64,000 nucleotides of DNA, from the NCBI GenBank assembly GCA_034336665.1, contig JAPFBE010000003.1:62105352-62169351 (forward strand), written 5' to 3'. Position 1 is the stretch's first letter, and every line of letters starts with the position of its first letter. Source of the stretch: Luscinia megarhynchos. Taxonomy: Eukaryota > Chordata > Aves > Passeriformes > Turdidae. Under the pieces are notes generated by a model. That model saw nothing but the letters and a program-made list of their open reading frames with translations, searched no databases and was not told where the DNA came from. Made by a program: the position numbers and the translations under genes. Shown here piece after piece: positions 39,301-51,300 of the stretch.

Positions 39301-42300
39301 AGCCAAGAGAAGACACTGAAGTGGTTAAAGAAAAAGGTATTGTGTTTCTCTTTTGCTTTAAAAATTGCTGTATGTTTAGAATGGAAATGCTTATTAGCTT
39401 GTCCATATTTGCACTGGAGCCATGTGCTGTGCCTCAGTTGAAGGTATGTGTCTTGTCCAAGAAGGACAGGCATCACGGTAAAGTTGCTCCACTTGGGAAT
39501 GTGATCAGGTGTTAGAGATATTAACAAGCTTGTTGCATTTCTCTCTCTGACGGGACTGGCCATGAAAGAGGCTTATGAGGTGTGGGTAGGAAGAAGAAGC
39601 TGTCAGCTTTTTGCTGTAGGCTTTGCATAAAGTGAGGGGCTTGCTTTTGCTTTGTCCCTTTCATGGATGGGCTAGAGGAGAGTTTCAATTGTTACACCTT
39701 CTAAATTCTGCCATGCTTTGAAGTTGGACAGAACTGCCTTGGTTTTGTGCTACAAATGTGTTTCCTGAAGTTTTGGCAGAGTCCACTCAGAATGGTTTGG
39801 TTGCTATTATCCGGATCCAATCATGCTGTTCAAGAGGTCTGTACAGCATGCCAGAAATGAGCTAGTGTTAAAGCTAAGCTTGATGGGGTCTTTGTTTTGG
39901 TATAAAGAAGGTGAATTTCATTTTACTCATGCACATGTGCCCTTAATGTGATGCCACTCTGTAGGAAAAGACAGTATGCATCACATGATGAGGAGGTCTT
40001 GTCATTTAAATTAGTCAAGACAAGCACAAAATCGGGTCCACTTTCTGCAGTGATGAGGCATGGGAATGAATACCTATTTTGCAATGATTACCTGGATATT
40101 TACATTTGAACAGATGCCTGTTTGTGTTGTTGAAAGTACCTTCTCTCTATTGGATCCAGCACAGCAGTGCCCTGTAAAGTCCTTCATCTTTGATTTCCAC
40201 CAGGACTGCTTTTGCCATCCTGCTGAGCTCAGGGGTGTTTCTCTGAGCAGGTGTATTTCTCACCTGTATAATCACGGCAGTTCAGTCTGAGTAGCTCAGC
40301 TCATCTTAGGGTGCTGCAAAAGTGGTGCTGTGTTGCCAAGGCAACATGTTCAAAGACGTGCTCGTTTCTTTGGGTTTTCTGAGCTCATCTGCTAGTTATT
40401 ACAAATGTATATTAAATTTCACCACAGTCCATAACTTGAGTGTTTTATATGCTTGAAACAAAATTACAAGAGCTTTGTCACTGCATTAACATGTGCATAA
40501 CAATACTGATACAGGCATTTCATTCTTTGGTTTTCTGTAGGTTAATCAAACAGTGAAAGCACTTAAAAGCAACAATATATTGGTAGGTGAAAGGGTGCTT
40601 GCAAGTACATTTATCGACAGTAAACAGATCACAGAAGCTCAGGAAGGTAAGAAAACTAAACATGATAATGAATTCCATTTTTGTAAGTCACTTGAGATAA
40701 AACACATGATTAGAAACTAAAATATATTGAAATTGGGCTTTGCAGTAAATTTATTCCCTATATAGAAAATTCCATGTAAGTTCTTACTGTGTGCCTTGGC
40801 TTTTCTAAGCTCTTTGGTATCTTCATCAGATGACATTGTGATTAACAGTAGGTCTCAGCTAGGGTTCTCTTAACTTCTTCACAGTTCAAGGAGGAAAGAT
40901 TTTTGTCAGTGAAATACATGCTGAAATGCTTTGCTGAACTGAGACTATGTTAAAGAATAGGGCACATATTTATAATATATATGCATTCCCACCCAGTAAG
41001 TATGTCTGCATTAGAACATGCTTCTTTTCATTATTATTTTTATTAAGATGCATAGAATGTTAGCATATTAGCATTCACTGAAATCTCCAAAATGATAAAG
41101 GGGTCTTAGGAAGTCATGGTCATAGAGAAAAGGATTCTGGTCTAAACATTACTTTATGCAACATATCTGTGAGTTAGATGATTTTTGCAGGTGCACTGGG
41201 ATTTTCCCAACCTCAACCCACTATAAATACACAAATGTGTAATTATTAAGGGCAAAATTTTAATATTATATGTACTAAATTCTAACAATTCTGTTACCAA
41301 AAAGTCTGGTAGGATCCTGTTTGCTTCTATTCACGATTTTTCTGAGGAGGGCAATGTCATGAATGCTACTGATATAAAATTCTGTAGAGAAACCTGAAAA
41401 TGGACTTGGAATAAAATCCCCAAATGTTAATGAAAATTAAGAACAGTTTAGAGCAAGATGAACCGAAGCAATTGGTTCTTATTACAAAGACATTCAGAAG
41501 TCTTCATGCTATTGAAAATTAAGGAGAAACAAAGCAGCTTGCTGACAAAGTGGAAAATGAGCTAAGTGATGAGCCAAGTAATGATATCAAAAGAAACAAC
41601 ATAAATGAGATTTAAGGGGAAAATAGGCAATTTTATAGAACATAGATTGTAATATATGGTTTTTAAAAAGAGACAAAGTTTAAAATGTTGTGACTAACTT
41701 CACAGTAGCTTTTCATCTTTTTTCAACCACTACTTTTTTAAAGAAAGGGGAAAGTGTCCTGGAAACAACCATCTTGACTATGTTTAAATACTTTTTTTCT
41801 GAAATTTATAATAAAATATTTCATCTGTAGTTGTTTTTTCCACCTTACTCATAATTTATAATGACATATAATAGTCTTTTTAAAAACCTTGGATTTTATA
41901 TTTGAGAGAGCAGCATTGAAATTGGGAATACTGGGGTTTAAAGTAGGTGAGCATATGGCAAGGTGAATGACAGGAAGTCAAATGGACATTACTCAACACT
42001 TATTTCTAATAAGACTAATTTTCTTGTCTGATCCTTTCATTGCTGTGGCAGTGCAATTTATTTCTATAGAGAATTGCTTTTATATGGGTATTATGAATTT
42101 TCAGTACCTTAAAATAGGTTGGTATATGTAGTTAGCATCTACAGATATTGTAGGGCAAAAATAGGGGAGGATATAATGAGAGCAAGTAGGGAAGCAGGGG
42201 AGGTTTATCATATGGGACTTGAACATTTCATTCAGAAGACAAAGAAGGGAGGTGTGCAAGTATTCCTGATGTTTGACAAAAGGTTAATAACAAAGCTAGG

Positions 42301-45300
42301 CTGGTGTAAAAACACAGACTCCATAGGAGGCAAATAGTGGTATTTTTAAATTGGCAAAGGAAGTCAGTGAAGATTGCTTCGAGTCAGAAATGCAAAGGGA
42401 ATGGATTTTGTATTTAGTATTAAATAATAGCCGTTGACTTGGACTGCTTCATTCAGTGTCATAATGCAAAGAGTGAAATTATAGGGTTATTTTTCTTAAG
42501 GAATAAATTTGACATATTAAGAGCTGAGGTGAAATTGTCTTGGGTTGGAATTATTTCTTGTTCTCTCCTGACCTTAAAGAGAGTGAGAGTCTCCTGATGC
42601 TCGGAGAGTGAAAAACCTTTGATCAGTCTAGGCAGTGAAGGAAGGAGGAGTGCAGATAAGTGATAGTAAGAATTTATTATCAGTATAGTTGAAATGCGTA
42701 TGCTGCTGTCAGTTTGTTAATGCTTTCTCCTTCAATGCCAGTTTGCATTGTGCTTTTCTGGTTAAAAAAAACAAAATGGGGAAAAATAGATAAATTTATC
42801 ACTGGCACTAAAGTAATAGTTGTTTGCCACCTTAAGGTTGGTATGCCATGTGCTTCTGAACTCTCTCTACATATGGCATAGGAGCAGATAAACTTGCCTG
42901 TTGGAGTTGGAATTCAGAGGTGAGATTTTAACTTAATATCTGCCTGGCAAGTGCTTCCTGTGCATGGGTGCAGTTACTTCCTAGCAGCCTCAACAACAGC
43001 AAGTTTAAAAAGTCCAGCCCACGATCAGTAAGTGCTTGTGTAGAACGTGACCGGAAAAGATCTGGTTTAGGACTTCATGTTATAAAAGGGTCACTTTTTT
43101 TCCCCAGTCGCTCAGAAAAACATTTATAGCAGGAGTGCCCTGTACTGAAAACAGCTTCTAGTAGTTCATATTTCCACAGATAATTATCCTGTCTTGCCAG
43201 TGATGTTTAGATAGGCCTTGGCATTTTCTATAAAGTACTGAAAATTAAGTACAAGACTTTGAAATAGACTCATTGTCTCATCTAATTGTTTTCAGTTGAA
43301 GCCAGAAAATGTTCTTTAGTACTGAAGCCCTTGCCAAGTAATTGTAAGATCCAGATGCTTTAAAATTAATGATTGCATGTTCTGTTGAGTCAGCTTTTTA
43401 CTTTTGCAGGTTTTTAAAATTTAATTTCTTCGGAAAAATACATGATATCTAGTACTCTCAGAAAGGGAACAGCTTTTGTAAAGTACATGCAGCAGATATT
43501 AATAACATGTGCTGACAAAGTGAGTGTAGAAAGTCTTTACTTTTTAAATAAACCTCTAAGTGTCATGTAACATAAACTACTCAACACAGAGAAGCATCAC
43601 AGTGTATCCATTAGGAGTCTGTTAGTATTGATTCAACCTTGTGCCTCATGGTAGTACAGGCAACATGGCTAGAGCAAGGTCACTATGTAACATGAATGTT
43701 CTTTTTCTCCTCCTTCCCACTCCCTGACCTCCTCCTGAAGACTATGTGCGGTATGCCCATGGGTTAATATCAGAGTATATTCCTGAAGATCTGAGTAAGG
43801 AGTTGTTAAAATACTTGGGGTAAGTATTCTTCCAGCTAGCTTTTAGCTTTAGATGGCATGGATTCATGTCCATTTGGTCATTTCTGTTGAATACTGAAAT
43901 TTGTTCATCAAGGTTGCAGTGAGATTACACAATGAGATTATATCTGCCACTCTTCAAACATGATTTTTCAAATGTAGATTATGGGGTTTTTTTTGGCTTT
44001 CCTATGGTGTTAAGGACTGTGAGCTGGGGGAGATGTAATATAAAAGTCAGATATGTCTGTTACGACCATTGTGTGATGAAGCCCTGAGTAATGTATCCTA
44101 TTTTAAAGCAAGTGGGAAGAAAATCCAAGAAAGCAGTTTGTCCAGACTTGTCAATCACAAACAGCAGAGCCAGCAGCTGAGTCTTCATCCCAGTCCTCTT
44201 TCATTTTCCCTGCTCACTAGCGCTGCTTGGGTTTTACTTATCTCACATGTGTTAGTTTGTATTTAAATCTGGAAGGTGAGCCAACATCCTCATCCTGGTG
44301 TTCCATGCCAGCAGCAGATTTGGCTTGGATCATCACTGGGACTCTGCACCTACTCATCAGTTCAGTTCTGTTCAAAGGCTTCTCTTATGGTGTCCTTTGG
44401 AAAAGTGTGCCATTTGCAGGTTGAAGCCCCATAGCTGAGCAGTTTCATGAGTCAGAAATACAGTCCATGAGCTGGTTTTTTTTGCAGCTGCTTGCCATAT
44501 GTGAGCAGCTGATACCAAAGCAACTTTCATGAAGGCAGATTTTCAGATTTGAGGTTGTTCAATTCATCTGTCTTAATTTTTAATTTAAAATCTTTTGTTC
44601 TGCAGGCTTCCAGAACTTAAAAGCCCAGCACCAGAGCCACCACTGAAGGTAGGAGAACATTAAGATATTGATAGATATGTTGTGTTGTAAGTTAATTTTT
44701 CTGAGTTATTATTGAAACTGGACCAGACAAAGCACTGGGTACAATACCTTAAGTGACGTGGCCTTGTGAGAAGCCAGTCTAAAACAACACAAGAAATTTA
44801 CCAGATAACTCATATTTTTAATAAGGAATATTTTGGTTAGTTCTCCTGTTTAAAAAAGGGGAAGGAAAAAGAGAGGTATATTTCATGGTTTTGGTCAACA
44901 GTCTTTTGTCATACATGTTTTGCTTATTCAGTTTTATTGAGGTTGGTGGGACAATATGACCTCATAGGTTTGCTTTTATATATAATTTATGAGGACCCTG
45001 AAAGGGACCTCCTGGGTCATGGATTCCCAGACAACCATGTTGGATAATCTCTCGTACACTGACCATTCTTCACTGTAAGTCTCATTAGGATTTTTTATTT
45101 CCATTACTTCTCTTGGAAGAATATTCTATAACCTCATTCCTCTGATGCTCAGAAACCTTTCTGTAAATTCCACCTTGAATTTATTCATGGCCAATTTATT
45201 CCCCTGCCTTTTTGTGCTAACTTTATCATTGTTTTTTTGAAACTGGAATGGTTCCTTTCCCTCCCTAACATTAGTTCCTTCAGTATGTAAAGGGAAACAT

Positions 45301-48300
45301 ATATGCTTTGTGTTTTCATATTGAGAAGCCAATTTGGTTGTGTATGATGGGTTCTCAATTCCCTCATTATGGAAAAATTTCTTTACACCTATTCCAAGAT
45401 GAATTAAATTTTTTTCAAAGCAGGTGACCGGAAAAATGTGTCATTATTTCAGATAAAACCTTTACTCGTACAATATGAGGCATTCTTCCCTTCTTGTATT
45501 AACTAGAAATACTTTGTCCCATTACAAACTAGAATCCCGTTGGCCTCTATTGATGTGTGATCAGATAGCTCTCTGTTGTGCTGTGAATAGTTAAGACACA
45601 CAGTTGGGGTTTTTTTTGCCCTACAGTTTTTACTTGATCAGTTCTCAGATTTATAAGAAATTAATGCAGTTAGTTTCTGTTAGTTTTTTTACTTCTGTAT
45701 ATTTAATCTGGTTTTAATGTTTCCAATCTTGAAGGTTCCCTGACTTTTTTCACAGTGTTAAAAGCTTTTTTTAGGTGTTTGTAGTGCTACTCAGTAGTGT
45801 ACATTCAGCAAATGTTAGCGTTCTATTACTGTCTTTAATTAGTAATTAACTAGTAGTCTCCATTTGATCCAATGACATCCCTTTCTGCATTATTTGCCTT
45901 TGTTTCCCTTTTTCCCAGTTTCCCACCTACCTTAAACGTATTACACAGTTTTGTTTTCTGTAATTTCAGTTGCTTAAGTGGCACCATGTCAAGTCCTCTG
46001 GCAATCCTTCACATTCTGTCGCCAGAAAATGTGTTATATTTGAGAAAATAAAGACAAGTTTGTAGGCATTACCTTGCTTAGATTTTAGGCTGAGACAGGC
46101 TGAGAGAGTTGGGGGTGATCGGCCTGGAGAAGAGAAGGCTTCAGGGAGACCTTAGAGCACCTTCCAGTGCCTTGAGGGGCCTACAGGAGAGCTGGCAAGA
46201 AACTTTTTATAAGGGCATGTAGTGGCAGGACAAGGGGCAGTGGCCTTAAGCTGAGAGAGAGGGTTGGTTTAAATTAGGTGTGAAGGTGGTGAGGCACTGG
46301 CACAGGTTGCCCAGAGATGTGAACTCCCTTCTCTGTCAGTGCTCCAGGCCAGGCTGGATGGGGCTCTGAGCCACCTGGTCTAGTGGAAGATGCCCCTGCC
46401 TGTGGCAGGAGGGTTGGAACTACATGATCTTTAAAGGTCCCTTCAAACACAAACCACTCTATGATTCTGTGTTTCATTTACTCTTTAATTATTCTTCCTT
46501 CTTTCACTCTTTTCCCCACTCTCTTCTCCTGAGTCCCACTCTCTTCTCCGAGTCCTGCTATCACTTTTTCTTCCTTCTTGCATTAGAGATGGGTCCTTGG
46601 CTATTCTGCACTAATGTGGTCCCTGCCTGATAGAAAATATGCCAGATTCTGACTCTCATCTTGTAATTTCTGGTGCAGTCTTCCAGCTGGATCAGCATAT
46701 TGAGTTTTACTTCTATCTTGAATCGAGTGATTTCTATTCTCTCTTCTGTCCCTCTTCATCTTTATTGAAAATGATTTTCTGAGGCAAAAGAGTTCTTCCA
46801 TTTTGGGTCCACACATAGGTTAACTTTAATATCTATCCAATCCCAATAGTATAGCAGCTTCACTTTCTCTTTTTTAATTCCCTTTTTGCCTCTGTGGCTG
46901 AACAGCCTTGTACTGTTTAATTTCCTTTCCGAGGTTTAACTCAGCTTGACGTTTTGGCAGTTCTCACTTAGTCCCAGTATTACCTGACCCCTAAACTGAT
47001 CTTTTTTGAAAATAATTCTTTTCCTCCAGTTTTTTTTTTCCCATCCATTGCAGAATTCTGTTTACACCTAGTGTCAGTTGGATTTTTTGGGAGATGGATG
47101 GGGGGTGGTGGAATATGTGTGCATCTGTGTGAACAAGGAGCCACATTTATAATGTTTAGTCTGAGAAGCTCTTTCCTCCAAGATTTTCACCTTGTTTGAA
47201 GTAAAAGATCCAAAATCACTTCTTCAGTCTTTTTCTTTTACCTTCCAAGTGTCCTCCTCACACATCAAGTCCCTTTGCTTTGCCTCAGACAAGTAAGGCA
47301 CATGGTTTGCAAAGTTTGCCCCCTTAAAACCAATAACCTCACTTTAGATTATCCTTTCCATTTAATTTAAACTGGAGAGCCTATGTCTACTGAAACGAGA
47401 TTACATACCACACTGGCCTTTCCTGCAATGTCCCTGCTACTTACCGAAACAAAGTCTAAAATAACCTCATTTCTGGCTAGTTCAGTGACTGTTCTGTTTA
47501 GCAGCATGTCAGCTAGCACATAGAGGAATAATTGAGCCTTACTGTTATTAATAGCATTTGTTCTCCAGTGAATATCCATAGATATGTTATTTCCATGTGG
47601 CTGGGCAGTTGTTCTGGCTGTACAGTTACTTGGCCCTTTGATTCAGTTAAGAATTATCTTTATGCGTTGTAAGAAATATTAAGCTCACATCAGGAGCCAA
47701 CTGATAGTCATTAGCTATATAAGCATGTTAAAACAACTGTATTAAACTGCATGTGATGTACATTCCATATTGTGTACGAAGAGCTTTTATGCCGTTGGGA
47801 CAGTTCTGAGAATCTATTTTTAAAAACAGTTTTATTTCAGCAGTTTGGTTGCAGAGGAAATGAGGCTTAGAACTGTTCAGTTGTTGGGCAGTGAGGTCTT
47901 GCTGAGGATCTGATTAATTTCCAGAGCACTGACTAGAGTGTGTATGATGTTTCTGTGTTTAAGTCTTTGCAACTTCAGAGATTAAAACACTCCTTTATTT
48001 CACAATCTCAGAGGAGTAAGGTAGGCTTATACTTGGAAACTTCTGGTCTCCCTCAGACCATTTTTAATCACTTGTATTGACATTTCTTTTCATGAGGACA
48101 AGGTGTTTTAACAGACATAACATTTTTATTTTGCAATAATAATATATTCTAACATGAATTTCATGTTTTGGAAAAATAATTGCATGTTTGGACATTATGT
48201 TAAACTCTGAAAGGAGGAGAGATGTAGAAACTTCAGTGATCAGCCGAAAAGCAACAACACATTCTCTTTCTTGAACAAGAACAAACTGGGTACAGCCTGG

Positions 48301-51300
48301 ACTTTGTGATTTAATGATGAAATCAAAATTGCATGTTCTTTGTATTAATTGTAAGCCGTTGATCTTGTGTTGTAATCATCACACTGTCCAGTTTGTCAGC
48401 AGAGGGAGTCTGGCCATTGGCAGATGATGAGAGGCATTTACTTACAAAGAATATGTAGGCTTTGCTACAACTAAACAGCAAATGTTTTGCTGAAACGCAA
48501 ACATTTTTGTTGTAAGTTTTAAAAACTTGTTTATCAGATTTCAAAAAGAGGAGAAAAGTAATTCTTCATTAGATTGTCATGTGAAAATGTAATCACAGCA
48601 CGGTAAACAGCCTCTTAAAGAGGCTGATCCAGATTCCATTGAAATCAAAAGAAAAGGCTGCAGTTGGATCTGGTTCTAAGAGCTGAGAAATCTAGGCTGC
48701 AGACCTGGCTTCTGTGCCAAAGAGAGGGGGGGCGGGGAGAGAGAGATATCACAAGCACCATAAACAAAATTAATAAAACAGGATCCTAAAATGTTTGGTA
48801 CCATCCAAGTTGCTTGCAAAATCACTCTCTTTGGCACAAAAGCTGGGAAGGCCACGGTCTAGATTTCACAGGATATTAAGGACAGGGTAGTAATATCAGA
48901 TATATAATAATAATAAAAATTCAGTGTTGTAAAATACTACATACTTTTTTTTTCTCTTTTGGAAACATACCAGAAAGTTTTCACCTTTAAACTAAACACA
49001 TGCTCACAGTTTATGGAAAGAAATATTCATTTTTACAGCCTGGTCATGTGAAGTGCTGAGAATCACTCACGTGCATTATTTCTGAAGTTAGAAAGCACAC
49101 AGCACATGCAGAGTCAGACTTCTTATTATACTGTTGGATTCAAGTGGTGAAGCAGTCAGTGGAGCTCTGGCAGTGTTTCACTGTTGCCAGCCTGTAGAAA
49201 CTAATTAATTCTAAAGGCTGTGAACAGACAACAGACTAGATGATGATCCTCTTGTGTTGGCCCATAGCTACAGCACTGGAGTTGCTGCTCAGGTTCCTGA
49301 GATCATGAGCACCACAGTTCCTTGACTGTCAGACACAACTTCCAACAGCTGCTCCAGAAAGTTCTCTTTAAAATAGATTGACACCAAAGTCACAATCATG
49401 GCTGATTTCTAACAGTCATTCTTCAGAAGGCTAGGAAGAAAATGCTTCCCCTGGCACTGAATGCTCTCTTCTGAATGCTGTAAAGATGGTTTGTATTCAC
49501 ATGTAGAGAAGATGATTGCAGACAGAAATCTTCCACTCTTGCTGCAGATTCTTCAGTTCATTGCCAGTCCTGTTTTGGTGCTATGGTTACGTTTTAAAGC
49601 CAAAGCTTTGAACTTCCATGTGTGTACATCATAAAAGTGGTTGACAGAGCAACTTCCTCACTCTAACATTTCAGAAAAGGAAATTGTCAGATGTCCCTGT
49701 GGAACCACAAGAAGACTATACTAAATTTAACAGCGACAATCTGAAAACCAAAAAGGTAAGCAAGCCTTGCATTCATACATATTTTGCTGAAGTGTAGATT
49801 AATAGCAAATACTAGCACAGAGTGCTAAATTTTCTCCTTCAAAACACATCACAAATACAAAACAAATACAAAATTGTCTGACATCTGTAATTATATCTCT
49901 CTGAACTTTTCTTTCAAGCTTTATGTGACTTTGACAGTTTTAATTTCCTATTCTGAGCTGTTTTGTACTGTTACTGCTGGACTGTATTTCACCAGTGAAC
50001 ATTCCAGTGAGCCTCGCAGACTCAGACACACGTGTTAAGGTGCTTAGCTAGTGTTTGCAAAGCTCTTTGGATCTTCAGATGAGAAATCCTATGGCTTAGT
50101 GATAGCAACTGGTAAATTTCAGTTACTCAAAAAAGAAACGAAGATGGCAGCATTTACTTAAATTCCAAAGGATGCTAGGACAGGCTTTATTTTTACCTAG
50201 AAATATTGCTTGTGCACTTACTTATGTCAACTTAATGAAGTTAAATCAACACAGAACTTACTGATTCCCAGCTCCAACGCATGTTTGGAGGCCAATCCAA
50301 ATCTGAGTCCAGCGGTGCCTGCCACTGTACTATTCCTAGGAGAGCAACAGAAATGTGAAAAGAAATAGATCCTCTCTGTGTCTGCCAAAGCTGTGAGGCT
50401 TGTACTGGCTTATTTCTCTGAACATTGAAAGAAAATGAATCTTCCTCCAATCCGTGGGGAACTGAAAAGACCCGCTGTGCTGGTCTTGTGACCTTCAGTC
50501 TAGTGCTGACTACTCGTTATCCCTTTGCAAAGAGAAGCAGCTGGTGGCAGATGCATTCCTTCCTCCCCCCAAAACCCCAGATTTTTTTTTATGCTCATTG
50601 CACATTCTAGTTTGAAAGCAAGAGGATTGCCCCCATAAGTGAAGGTGATAAATAGTTTAGAATCCCCCCTCCCCACATTATATACTATAGCTTTTGAACT
50701 TACCATAAAGATAGAAATAAATTGAGGAGTGATAATACATTTTAACATTAAGTATGATTTACTTCTGAAATAATAATGCGCATTGATGAGAGAAACTGGG
50801 AAAGAAAAGATAGCCCTTGGACTCTGTACAGTATACTACTCTTTTAAAAATACTTTGGCAGTGGTTTTGTTTGTAGAGTAACACAGACAATCATACAGTT
50901 GTTGCCTATCTCCATTGTATCCATAACCATCTAGCTGATCCCAAGTACTGTTATTGGGAAGCCCTGCAGACTGAGGAGTATCATAAAGAAAGGTCAATGC
51001 AAAGTTTTCTTAATAGGGAAAGCAGCTAGAGATTTAAAACATAACACTTTAAAATACAAGAAAAAAAAGAGTCAGCTGTATAAAATGTGGTTCATAAAAT
51101 GTGTTTTAGGTGTAGAAGTCTGGAAAGTTGTCCCAGTGGCCTCAAAAGTGCTTTGCAAATGTTACCTTCTTCATTCCTAGTTCTTCCATCTCTTTTCCCT
51201 TTATTTCCCTGTGCATAGTGTCTTTGATAGTAAATCAGCGTGAATTATTCATCATCCGTAATGCAGGTCTGTAATTCAGCCTGCTGACAGCATAATCATG

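Larger units (their letters stand above)
44649..49674 (+). other. RNASEH2B: RNASEH2B intron 9
   Basis: A 5.0-kb GT-AG intron. It contains a probable ancient CR1/L3-type fragment (minus strand, about 45060-45420) and a clear younger CR1 3' fragment (plus strand, 46088-46468). A stretch at 47160-47600 also looks like old repeat but I cannot place it. Confidence 0.88.

Noticed and set aside
47160..47600. Possible old retroelement in intron 9
   Set aside because: The sequence looks repeat-like, but I could not align it to a family I know, so no element is called.
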